DNA of 64,000 nt from Actinomycetota bacterium (lineage in GTDB: Bacteria > Actinomycetota > Thermoleophilia > BMS3ABIN01): contig JAMDDD010000005.1 of NCBI GenBank assembly GCA_023489275.1, positions 1 to 64,000 of the forward strand, given 5' to 3'. The notes beneath the pieces are model-generated. The model was not told the DNA's origin. It did not search any database and worked only from the letters and a program-made list of their open reading frames with translations. This document shows positions 39,262 through 47,982 of this stretch, piece by piece. Within the stretch, counting starts at the first letter, position 1, and each line of letters begins with the position of its first letter. The position numbers were made by a program, and so were the translations under genes.

Positions 39262-39357
39262 GGCAGGAAAAAGGAGGGGTGGGACCGCTTAATGGCCGCG
39301 GGCCCGCACAAAGTCCGCTCCTAGCGGAAAAAACACTAGAGGATGAAGGGAGGAAGT

Positions 39358-41241
39358 ATGCAAATCAGTTCAAAATTGCTTCGCACGGCGATTCTCGTTC
39401 TGGGGCTGATGGTAGCGCTTGGGCTTTATCTGAGCCTGAGCCTTGGACGCATCAGCACGGCCAAGGGCGTCGTCAGCGCCTGTAGCGGAACTGACTGGCA
39501 GAAAGTCCAATGCTACGCGGATAAGTACATCCAGAACCAGTATCCGGGCGCCAGCGTTGGCGAAGGCGAAGGCAGCGTCGCCGCCGCGCAAAGCACGCCC
39601 TCGGGTTTCTACGTAAACCAGGCAACGCTCAAGAGTAAAGTTGACTCTAACGGTGACGGCACCTATCTGGGTGAGGGCGACGACCTGGCCAAGGCGCCGG
39701 TTCTGATCGACAACCTGAACCAGTTTACGACCTTGATTCCAGGCACCACCTTCCGTTGCAACTGGAATGAGAACAGCTGCTTCGAGCCGGGATCGGTGGC
39801 CGACGTCAAGACACAGGTGGATGACCACGAAGCAGCCACCGGTCAGGTACCGGCTATTGTTGATTACTGCCTGACCGACCACACGGCGGCGCCGACCACC
39901 GGCGCCTGGGGCTACATCGCCCAGACCGGCGGCCTGGCCACCGACGGCTCCATCCCCAAGGTCTACGGCTTTACCTGGGGACGTGACGGCTGGACCAACA
40001 CGCCGGTTAACAGCGGCTCCACCACCACCAACGGCATCTACACGTACTCCAATACGTATCCAGTCACTTCTCCGGCCGCGACTGCTACCTACACGCCACC
40101 GTCCACGGTGCCGGGCAGTTGCACCAGCGCCGGCGGCGACGCCGACCTGGTCCGCTGCGCGGCTGAGTGGGCCATCAGCCAGGATGCCGGTGAAGGCAAC
40201 GTTGGCAACGGCCAGAATGTGGGCGCCACCATGACCGCCGGCCAGGTGGTTGATGTTAGAGCGGATACGCCTGCAAGCACCGTGAACCTGAACGGTTCCC
40301 TGGCTGCGAATCAGATCCCGATCAACACTATCTTCAACACCGGTCTGGCTAACGTCAATCCGGCGGCAACGAGCGGCGTTCTCATCGCCAGCGGCTCCCA
40401 GGGACCGGGCGGCATCGTCGCCGAGGGTCTCAGGATGCTGGGATACACCACCGCCACCGGCGGCTATATCCATAGCGGCGTGCCGTACTATAACAACACC
40501 CTGTCGGTAAGCCAGGGACAGCCGAACACCGGCACAGCTTACCCGCTCGATGCGGTCACGGCGCAGTGCACCGCTCCCAGCAACGGCTGCAACCAGATCT
40601 ATGGTACTCAGGATCTGGGCGCGGAGATGAACACCACCGCGGCGGCGATCAGCAGCTCCAGCGCTACGGACACCGGTGACACGACCGCGACGGTCAGCAG
40701 GACGACGAGTCAGCCGGCTACCACCAAGATCGATCTGACCGGTTCTGACAGCTCTGCCGTACATGTCAACAACACCATCCTGCACGCCAGCGACACGGAG
40801 AACCTGACCGGCCTGCATCCGGGTGTGACCTATACCGGCACGCTGAGCGTCTACAACAACATGGCGCTGGTTTCCAGCACGCCGATCAGCTTCACGACGA
40901 GCGGCATCGCCTGCGCCAAACCGGCGCTCGGGCTGACGTCACCTCCGCACGCCTACTGGGCCAGCCTGTCCGACTACAGCGCCGGCATCCTGTCGGTTGA
41001 CTTCACCATCAATAATAGCGCCGTCAGCCCGAACGCGGTGGGTGTCCAGATCACCGGCAGCGCCAGCAACAACGGCGTCACCGTCAACTCCGGCATACCT
41101 TCGGCGGCGACCAACATCGCCTCTGGCGGCTCGGCTACGGTGACGGTCACGTACCACATTCCCGCGGGCGTCACATGGTTCCACACAAGCCTGACCGTGA
41201 GCGCCCAGGATGAATGCGGAAACTCGTATACGTATCCCTAG
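39358..41241 (+). CDS. Exported protein with tandem rhodanese-like domains, FnIII-like region and shared C-terminal domain
   Basis: Signal/TM LLRTAILVLGLMVALGLYLSLSLG; VPAIVDYCLTDHTAAPTTGAWGYIAQTGG...KVYGFTWGRDGW; second GVLIASGSQGPGGIVAEGLRMLGYTTATGGY without Cys. Confidence 0.8.
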   Translation: MQISSKLLRTAILVLGLMVALGLYLSLSLGRISTAKGVVSACSGTDWQKVQCYADKYIQNQYPGASVGEGEGSVAAAQSTPSGFYVNQATLKSKVDSNGDGTYLGEGDDLAKAPVLIDNLNQFTTLIPGTTFRCNWNENSCFEPGSVADVKTQVDDHEAATGQVPAIVDYCLTDHTAAPTTGAWGYIAQTGGLATDGSIPKVYGFTWGRDGWTNTPVNSGSTTTNGIYTYSNTYPVTSPAATATYTPPSTVPGSCTSAGGDADLVRCAAEWAISQDAGEGNVGNGQNVGATMTAGQVVDVRADTPASTVNLNGSLAANQIPINTIFNTGLANVNPAATSGVLIASGSQGPGGIVAEGLRMLGYTTATGGYIHSGVPYYNNTLSVSQGQPNTGTAYPLDAVTAQCTAPSNGCNQIYGTQDLGAEMNTTAAAISSSSATDTGDTTATVSRTTSQPATTKIDLTGSDSSAVHVNNTILHASDTENLTGLHPGVTYTGTLSVYNNMALVSSTPISFTTSGIACAKPALGLTSPPHAYWASLSDYSAGILSVDFTINNSAVSPNAVGVQITGSASNNGVTVNSGIPSAATNIASGGSATVTVTYHIPAGVTWFHTSLTVSAQDECGNSYTYP

Positions 41242-41293
41242 ACACTGAACCAGGAATATGGCAAATAAGGCAAAGAAAAGAGGAGAAACCGCA

Positions 41294-41419
41294 ATGACCA
41301 AAGAAACAATGCGGGAACCCTATGCCAAGCCTGAGCTGGTGAAGCACGAGAACCTGAAGGAAATCACCTTCGAGTGCTCGGGCTGGCAGTGTAGCGTAGT
41401 GGTTCCGCCGGCGCCTTAA
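41294..41419 (+). CDS. 41-aa RiPP-precursor-like peptide (copy 2), not in supplied ORF track
   Basis: ATG at 41294 with aagaggagaaaccgca upstream; MTKETMREPYAKPELVKHENLKEITFECSGWQCSVVVPPAP*; an in-frame ATG at 41258 could give a 53-aa form. Confidence 0.88.
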   Translation: MTKETMREPYAKPELVKHENLKEITFECSGWQCSVVVPPAP

Positions 41420-41465
41420 AGGCGAAACAAAGAAAGAAGGGCGCAGCTCGCTGCGTCTTTAAGGA

Positions 41466-41495
41466 GAGAGGGCGGCCCGTACGGGCCGCCCTCTC
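41466..41495 (+). terminator. Perfect 30-nt GC-rich palindrome after peptide 2
   Basis: gagagggcggccc-gtac-gggccgccctctc. Confidence 0.65.
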
Positions 41496-41983
41496 GCTGC
41501 GTTAGCCTCCACCGATCAAGCAATCATCCAATTTTACCGAGGATTCCGCTCCGCTCTTGATTTTCGGATTTTGAACCTTGCGCTTGTTAACTTTGGACTT
41601 AAAAAGCGGGGACGCACGCCGCGCCCCCGCCAAGAAGAAGCGGCAATTGCCTCCTCTTCATGGAAACCGGTTGGCAGGAATATCAGGCGCATCGCGAAAC
41701 ACCCCAAATAGTCATTACCACGGCTTCCAAACATAAAAACAGATATTGAATAGCAAAACCCGGTTTCTAACCAGCCTGATCGAGAAACCTTGACCGCTAC
41801 CAACAATGTTCTCGCGGGTGCTGCCCTTCATGGAAAGCCCCTTGGGGGAATACCCTTAGCCCATATTATGAGAAACTCTTCGGCAGAAGACGGTAAAATC
41901 TGTAGCGGCGGGGTCCCGGGCAATTTTACTTGACGGCCGGCAAAGGGTACCCTTTAATCAGGTTCGTTATTCCAGGAGAAAGC

Positions 41984-42630
41984 TTGCAGCACATCATCGG
42001 CCCGCTCATAAATCTGGCCACGGATACAATCGGCCCGTACGGCGTCATCGCCGTTTTTCTTCTGATGGCGCTTGAGAGCGCCTGCATCCCCATTCCCAGC
42101 GAAGTCATCATGCTTCTGGGCGGCTTCCAGGTTGCCCAGGGCAAAATGACGCTTCTGGAGGTGACGGCCGCGGGCGTCACCGGTAACATGGCCGGTTCCT
42201 GGCTGGCTTACGCGGCCGGCCGGTATGGCGGCCGCGGCGCGCTCGAGCGATATGGCAAGTATATCTTTTTATCAAGTGAAAAACTCGATATGGCGGACAA
42301 ATGGTGGGCAAGATACGGCAGTCCGGCGGTATTTTTCTCGCGGATGCTGCCGATCATCCGCACGTTCATTTCGCTGCCGGCGGGAATTGGACGGATGCCT
42401 TTTGCCCGTTTTCCGCTTATACCGTGGCCGGCTCGATCCCCTGGTCGCTGATGCTGGCGTTTGTCGGTTATAAAGTAGGCGAGAACTGGCAAAGCATCTA
42501 CGACAAGCTGCATCTGCTTGACTACCCCGTTCTGGCCGCGGTAGTCCTTGCTTTATTTTATGCGATCTGGCGCCGGCGCCGCCGCCAGCAGGCCGCCGTT
42601 GCCGCTGTCAAAAACGGTCCCGAAAAATAG
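41984..42630 (+). pseudogene. DedA-family membrane protein interrupted by a -1 frameshift at a TTTT run (42409-42412)
   Basis: Frame 1: ...RTFISLPAGIGRMPFARF then PLIPWPARSPGR*; the other frame continues SAYTVAGSIPWSLMLAFVGYKVGENWQSIYDKL...NGPEK*; RBS aggag before TTG 41984. Confidence 0.75.
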
Positions 42631-42669
42631 AATTATGGGCAGCCTCTGCCGGAAACCCGCGCCAACCAG

Positions 42670-43569
42670 GTGGCTCCCAAGCAGATGAAGGGCCTCTCTC
42701 CCCTGAAACGGCTGCGGCTCAGCGGCATCGTTCCGGATCGTTCACTGGGACAGAATTTTCTGATTGACGCGAATATTCTGGGCGTAATCGAACGGATGGC
42801 GTCACTGAATGCAGCGGACACCGTCCTTGAGGTCGGACCGGGCGCCGGCGTGCTTACCGAGCTACTGGCCAGGCGCTCCGGGCACGTCCATGCGGTTGAG
42901 GTCGACCGGCGGCTGGCGGCGCTGCTGGAGCAGGAATTTTCCGGCGCCGCGAATTTCAGCCTGCATCAGGTCGACGCGATGAAGCTGCCGTTCGGAGAGC
43001 TGCTGCCGCCACCGACCAAGTTTGTCTCCAATCTGCCATACAGTGTGGCTGCGCCGCTGGTAATGAAGAGCCTGGAAGAAGCTCCGGCCGTCCACCTGTG
43101 GTGCCTGATGGTGCAGAAGGAGATCGGCAACCGTTTGTTTGCCGCTCCGGGACTGGCCGCGTATGGAAGCATCTCGGTGATAATCCAGCTGTTTACGGAA
43201 AAAAAATCCGCGCGGGCGGTGCCCCGGACCGTTTTCTATCCGCAGCCGCGGGTAAGATCGGTTCTGGTTTCATTCGTCCGCCGGCAAGGCGCGGAGCCTT
43301 CACTGGAGGAGTTGCCGCTGATAAAACAGGTGGCGCAGGCCGCCTTCCGGCACCGGCGGAAAACTCTGGTAAACAGCCTTGCTGATGCTCCGGCAGAGTC
43401 GCTCCCCCCGGCCCTTGGCCGGCTTGATGTCCGAGGCCGGAAACAGCTGACACTGGATCTTCTGTCCCGGATGGGACTCGAGTCCGGCATCAGGCCGCAG
43501 ATGCTGTCGCCGGCACAGTTCTGGCGGCTGGCCCGATTTCTGGAGGACGCTCGTGACAGCGGGCCATGA
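42670..43569 (+). CDS. rsmA: 16S rRNA (adenine(1518)-N6/adenine(1519)-N6) dimethyltransferase
   Basis: SLGQNFLIDANIL, VLEVGPGAGVLTELLA, KFVSNLPYSVAAPLVM. Confidence 0.95.
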   Translation: MAPKQMKGLSPLKRLRLSGIVPDRSLGQNFLIDANILGVIERMASLNAADTVLEVGPGAGVLTELLARRSGHVHAVEVDRRLAALLEQEFSGAANFSLHQVDAMKLPFGELLPPPTKFVSNLPYSVAAPLVMKSLEEAPAVHLWCLMVQKEIGNRLFAAPGLAAYGSISVIIQLFTEKKSARAVPRTVFYPQPRVRSVLVSFVRRQGAEPSLEELPLIKQVAQAAFRHRRKTLVNSLADAPAESLPPALGRLDVRGRKQLTLDLLSRMGLESGIRPQMLSPAQFWRLARFLEDARDSGP

Positions 43570-44440
43570 TCGTCCTGAATCCAGGGACTGGGCAGAAGCG
43601 CGGGCTCCGGCCAAGATTAACCTGTTTCTCTTTGCCGGTCCCCGTCGTGGCGATGGCTACCATCCGGTCTTCTCCCTGATGGAGGAGGTCAGCCTCTACG
43701 ATGTCCTCCGTGTTCGCCGGGCCAAACCCGGCAGCGGCGCCTCACTGACCGGGATGGATATTCCTGCCGCCGAGAATATCGTGATAAAGGCGGCGCGGCT
43801 GCTTTCCAGGGAAGCAGGTGTGTCCCTGGATGTGGAGATCGAAATTGTCAAGCGGATACCGGTGGCAGCCGGGCTCGGCGGCGGCAGCTCCGATGCCGCC
43901 GCGGCCTTGAAGCTGCTCGCGGGGGTATCCGGTCTGAATATCAGCGGCCGGGACCTGGCGCGAGTGGCGCTGGCTGTTGGCGCCGACGTGCCTTTTTTTC
44001 TGACGCGGGGACCACAGCTGGCCAGCGGCGCCGGTGAGATCCTTGAAGGAACCGGCGTCCCCGAACATTTTCTGGTGCTGGTGACGCCGGATTGCCGGCT
44101 GGCGTCGGGGAAGGTTTATGGAAGGTTCGACGAGACGGGCGGCGGCAGCGATCTGGCCGCGCATGAGAGCAGGCTGCGACATGAACTCCATAAGGCCGCT
44201 GGTTCAGGCGGCATTGCCTCCCTGCTTCACAATGATCTGGAACCGGCGGCAGTTTCGCTCTGCCAGGAGATCGTTACCGCCCGGCGGGAGCTTCTCGCCT
44301 GCGGCGCCGCCGGAGCGCTCGTCAGCGGCAGCGGCCCGACGGTTTTCGGGATCTTCCCCGACCAGAAAAGCGCGGATGCAGCCGCAGAAAAGCTACGCCT
44401 TGATTTCCCGCAAGTCTGGGCACTGCGGCCGGTCAATTAG
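43553..44440 (+). CDS. ispE: 4-diphosphocytidyl-2-C-methyl-D-erythritol kinase
   Basis: APAKINLFLFAGPRRGDGYHPVFSLM, RIPVAAGLGGGSSDAAA, VSGSGPTVFGI. Confidence 0.95.
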   Translation: MTAGHDRPESRDWAEARAPAKINLFLFAGPRRGDGYHPVFSLMEEVSLYDVLRVRRAKPGSGASLTGMDIPAAENIVIKAARLLSREAGVSLDVEIEIVKRIPVAAGLGGGSSDAAAALKLLAGVSGLNISGRDLARVALAVGADVPFFLTRGPQLASGAGEILEGTGVPEHFLVLVTPDCRLASGKVYGRFDETGGGSDLAAHESRLRHELHKAAGSGGIASLLHNDLEPAAVSLCQEIVTARRELLACGAAGALVSGSGPTVFGIFPDQKSADAAAEKLRLDFPQVWALRPVN

Positions 44441-44771
44441 AAACGGTTAAAAGTTCTCCCGGATGCCGAAGTTTCGGTTCCCTTTTTCCGGTTATAGATT
44501 CCTCAGGGAATTTCTTGCCTTGCTTTCGGCGTTTTCCCCGATTCTCTTATTTTAACCGCCGGGTAAAATATTCGCAGGCTTTTTCACGCGCGAGAAGCCC
44601 GGGCAGAAATTTTTTAAAGTTGGGTACCCCCACCCTGGCGGGCAAGGCCAGTCAGAACCGGCAGGATCGGCTGGCTTTGCCCGCCGCCCGCGCTTTAGCT
44701 GCCTGTTTTTTTACATTTTATGTAGCGTGGGGCCAGCCTTAAAAATTCGGGCCGGGGGAAGGAGGAAGAAA

Positions 44772-45383
44772 ATGAGCAGCACCGGTTTCCTGAATACGGT
44801 CAAGAAAAAAGGCGGATACAGCCTCGAACGGGAGGCCCGGCAGGCGGCCAACTCCGTTTTTGCTACCATCAAATCCTGGCTGGCTCCGGCAGCTTCCGAA
44901 GCGATGAGGAAGACGCTGCCCGAGGAAGTCTCCCAGATCTGGAGCTATGCTCCGATTGGATTTCGCGCCGGCCCGGCAAGGACCGCTGACGCGGCTTTGG
45001 GCCCTCGGCATTTCATTCTCAGGGTGCAGCAGGCGGGCAGGTACGAGAGCTACCGTGACGCCCGCACTGCGGTTGAATCGGTCATGGAAGCATTAAGCAA
45101 GACAATACCGTCTGAGTCTGCCAAATTTCTGAGCCGGATGGTCTCCCGCGAGCTTACCTCCGTCTCCGCCGCCGGCAAAGGGCGGGCAGCCACACTGTAT
45201 GGCGGCAGCAACATCGCCAACGTGATTTCTGATTTCAGTTCCTGGAAAAGTCCGCCGGCTGTCTTTTCTTTTCATGCCCTGGATCCAGAATCCAGAATCC
45301 GCTTTATGATATACTCTTTCGGCCTTCGCTGGCTGCCCATGGGGCGTAGCCAAGTGGTAAGGCAACGGGTTTTGGTCCCGTGA
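44772..45383 (+). CDS. DUF2267-like protein; ORF 3' end overlaps tRNA-Gln
   Basis: MSSTGFLNTVKKKGGYSLEREARQAANSVFATIKSWL...LPEEVSQIW, two repeats of this type; stop at 45381-45383 inside the tRNA. Confidence 0.65.
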   Translation: MSSTGFLNTVKKKGGYSLEREARQAANSVFATIKSWLAPAASEAMRKTLPEEVSQIWSYAPIGFRAGPARTADAALGPRHFILRVQQAGRYESYRDARTAVESVMEALSKTIPSESAKFLSRMVSRELTSVSAAGKGRAATLYGGSNIANVISDFSSWKSPPAVFSFHALDPESRIRFMIYSFGLRWLPMGRSQVVRQRVLVP

Positions 45384-45414
45384 TTCGGAGGTTCGAATCC
45401 TCCCGCCCCAGCCA
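45340..45414 (+). tRNA. tRNA-Gln (anticodon UUG), CCA encoded
   Basis: tggggcgtagccaagtggtaaggcaacgggttttggtcccgtgattcggaggttcgaatcctcccgccccagcca. Confidence 0.96.
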
Positions 45415-45516
45415 GCAAGCATCAGATTCTGGACAATATCGCTGCTTTCGGGATCTTCTGCCTTGCCGGAGAGCATCGTTTGCCAAAGGAATCCCGAGCG
45501 AGAACCCCGGAGCGAA

Positions 45517-46932
45517 ATGCAGTTTTCACCAGCTGAAGAAGCGCGTCGCCGGCTGGCCGTTGTCGTCCTCGCGGCAGGTCTGGGCACGCGGATGAAATCA
45601 AAGCGGCCCAAGGTGCTCCATGATGTGTGCGGGCGCCCGATGATTGCCTGGGTAGGTGACGCCGCCGGCGCCTTGTCACCGGACCGGATGCTCATTGTGC
45701 TCGCCCCGCAAGCCGCCGATGATGTCCACCAGGTTCTGTCTCAGAACGTGGAGGTTGCCATCCAGGAGCGGCAACTGGGAACAGGAGACGCAGTCCGGGC
45801 GGCAAAAAGGCCGCTGGAGGGTTTTGACGGCGATATTCTGGTGATGTATGGCGACACGCCCCTGATTACCAGCGAAGAGCTTCAGGGATTGCTTCAGGCG
45901 CACCGGGCGCACGGACCCGCCTGCACGCTGATGACGGTGGTCGTTGGCGACCCGTTTAATTACGGCCGGGTGTGTCGCGACGCTGACAGCCGCGTGACTC
46001 GCATCGTCGAGGATCGCGACGCCAGTGAAGAAGAGAAAAAAATTTGCGAGATTAACGCCGGCGTTTACATCTTTGAGTCGGGGGCGTTATGGGAGGCTCT
46101 TTCCGATGTTGGCAGCGAGAACGCCCAGGGAGAAATCTATCTGACAGACGTGATCGGGATACTTGCTTCCCGGGGCCAGGCCGTGATGGCGCACGAGGTC
46201 GCAGATCCGGCCGTCACGATCGGGGTAAACTCCCGCGGTGAGCTTGCCGAGGCAGCCGGGATGATGCGCGCGCGCATTCTCGATCATCATATGCGGCAGG
46301 GAGTCACGGTGATCGATCCCGCCTCGACTTATGTGGATGCGGAGGTGAAGATCGGCCGCGACACGGTGCTCGAGCCGATGACGGTGCTGGCCGGCACTAC
46401 CCAGATAGGGGAAGATTGCGTGATCGGGCCTTCCAGCCGCGTCGTTGACGCCGTGATCGATGACGGTGTGACGCTGGTTTCGTCTTATGTGTTTCAGGCG
46501 GAGATCGGCAGCGGCTGTACCATTGGTCCCTTTGCGTATCTCAGGCCCGGCGCCCGGATTTTACCGGGAGCCAAGGCGGGGACTTTCGTGGAGATCAAGA
46601 ACGCCGTCGTGCATGAAGGTTCGAAAGTGCCTCATCTGAGCTATATTGGCGACGCCGAGATCGGCGCCGGGACCAATATTGGGGCGGGCAACATCACCGC
46701 CAACTATGATGGCAGGAGCAAGTCGCGAACAGTTATCGGCGCCAGCGTCCATACCGGCGCCGACACGGTGTTCGTCGCTCCGGTCAGCATTGGAGACGGC
46801 GCCGTGACCGGGGCCGGATCGGTGATCACCAGGGACGTTCCCCCGGGAGCGCTGGGCATCTCGCGCCCCGAGCAACGGAACATCGAGGGGTACGCCAGAA
46901 AAAAATTTGCACCTAAGGAGGAAAACGAGTGA
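45517..46932 (+). CDS. glmU: Bifunctional N-acetylglucosamine-1-phosphate uridyltransferase/glucosamine-1-phosphate acetyltransferase
   Basis: VVVLAAGLGTRMKSKRPKVLHDVCGRPM, hexapeptide repeats, GNITANYDGRSKSRTVIGASVHTGADT. Confidence 0.95.
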   Translation: MQFSPAEEARRRLAVVVLAAGLGTRMKSKRPKVLHDVCGRPMIAWVGDAAGALSPDRMLIVLAPQAADDVHQVLSQNVEVAIQERQLGTGDAVRAAKRPLEGFDGDILVMYGDTPLITSEELQGLLQAHRAHGPACTLMTVVVGDPFNYGRVCRDADSRVTRIVEDRDASEEEKKICEINAGVYIFESGALWEALSDVGSENAQGEIYLTDVIGILASRGQAVMAHEVADPAVTIGVNSRGELAEAAGMMRARILDHHMRQGVTVIDPASTYVDAEVKIGRDTVLEPMTVLAGTTQIGEDCVIGPSSRVVDAVIDDGVTLVSSYVFQAEIGSGCTIGPFAYLRPGARILPGAKAGTFVEIKNAVVHEGSKVPHLSYIGDAEIGAGTNIGAGNITANYDGRSKSRTVIGASVHTGADTVFVAPVSIGDGAVTGAGSVITRDVPPGALGISRPEQRNIEGYARKKFAPKEENE

Positions 46933-47924
46933 CTCCGAGCAGCATTCAGGCACAGAAAAGCAAGCGCCTGATGGTCTTCTGCGGCCGCAGCGTTCCCGGG
47001 CTGGGGGAGAAAATAGCGGAAACCCTTCATATCAAGCTTGGCGACATTGAAAACAAGACCTTCAGTAACGGCGAGATATATGTCCGGTACCGGGAGAACA
47101 TCCGCGGCAGCGATGTTTTCCTGATCCAGTCCACGAGCGACCCCGTCAATGAAAACCTGATGGAGTTACTGATTATGATCCAGGCGGCGCGGCTGGCCTC
47201 GGCGCGGCGGATTACGGCAGTCATGCCGTGGATGGGATATTGCCGCCAGGACAAGAAATCCGCCGGCCGTGAGCCAATTAGCGCCAAGCTGGTCGCGGAT
47301 TTGCTGCAGGTGGCGGGGGCCGACCGGGTTCTGACCATGGATTTACACCAGGGCCAGGTACAGGGATTTTTTAATATCCCGGTCGATCACATGACGGCGT
47401 TGTCGATTATCTCCGGCTACTTCCGGCTCAAGCAGATACCGGAAGAGGAAATCGTTGTCGTTTCTCCGGATGTCGGCGGCGTCAAGCGGGCCAAGAAGTT
47501 TGCCGAGAAGCTTGGCCCCAAGGTGGATCTGGCTATTCTGACAAAGACAAGGCCGGAGCATAATGTGGCTGAGATCATGGCGGTTATCGGCGATGTCAAA
47601 GACAAGGTCGCCATTATGGTCGACGACATGATCGACACCGCCGGCACCATGAAGGCGGGAGCGGAAACGCTGACCGGCATGGGCGCGCGGGAGGTCTATT
47701 CAGCATGTACCCATGCCGTGCTGTCCGGCGCCGCCTACGAGCGGCTGGAAGATTCGCCGATCAAGGAAGTGGTGGTTACCGATACGCTGCCGCTGAATCC
47801 GGAGAAAAGCGCCGGCAAGATCAGGGTGCTGTCGACGGCATCGACACTCGCTGACACGATCCAGTCGGTATTTCTGGACGAATCGGTGAGCCGGCTGTTC
47901 GAGGGCGATGACCAGCTGTTTTAG
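46929..47924 (+). CDS. prs: Ribose-phosphate pyrophosphokinase
   Basis: FSNGEIYVRYRENIRGSDVFLIQST, RQDKKSAGREPISAKLVADLL, VDDMIDTAGTM. Confidence 0.95.
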   Translation: MTPSSIQAQKSKRLMVFCGRSVPGLGEKIAETLHIKLGDIENKTFSNGEIYVRYRENIRGSDVFLIQSTSDPVNENLMELLIMIQAARLASARRITAVMPWMGYCRQDKKSAGREPISAKLVADLLQVAGADRVLTMDLHQGQVQGFFNIPVDHMTALSIISGYFRLKQIPEEEIVVVSPDVGGVKRAKKFAEKLGPKVDLAILTKTRPEHNVAEIMAVIGDVKDKVAIMVDDMIDTAGTMKAGAETLTGMGAREVYSACTHAVLSGAAYERLEDSPIKEVVVTDTLPLNPEKSAGKIRVLSTASTLADTIQSVFLDESVSRLFEGDDQLF

Positions 47925-47982
47925 TTCAAAGTTCAAAGTTAAAAAAGCCGGGGCTGGCTGCAACTTTGAACCTGGAACTCGG
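47924..47982. repeat. Degenerate GTTCAAAGTT repeat with perfect 10-bp inverted copies
   Basis: gttcaaagttcaaagtt ... aactttgaacctggaactcggaac. Confidence 0.8.

Noticed and set aside
39370-40818. 482-aa minus-strand ORF opposite the rhodanese-like gene
   Set aside because: Shadow ORF of a GC-rich, Gly/Thr/Ala-rich coding strand; no recognisable domain and the plus strand has signal peptide, RBS and domain structure.
37224-41419. Classical lasso peptide assignment for the 41-aa peptides
   Set aside because: Leader resembles lasso precursors, but the core has no Asp/Glu at positions 7-9 and no B/C proteins are seen, so only a general RiPP-like label is justified.
45380-45595. 71-aa ORF MIRRFESSRPSQ...
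   Set aside because: Standard artefact of translating a tRNA 3' half (tRNA-Gln).
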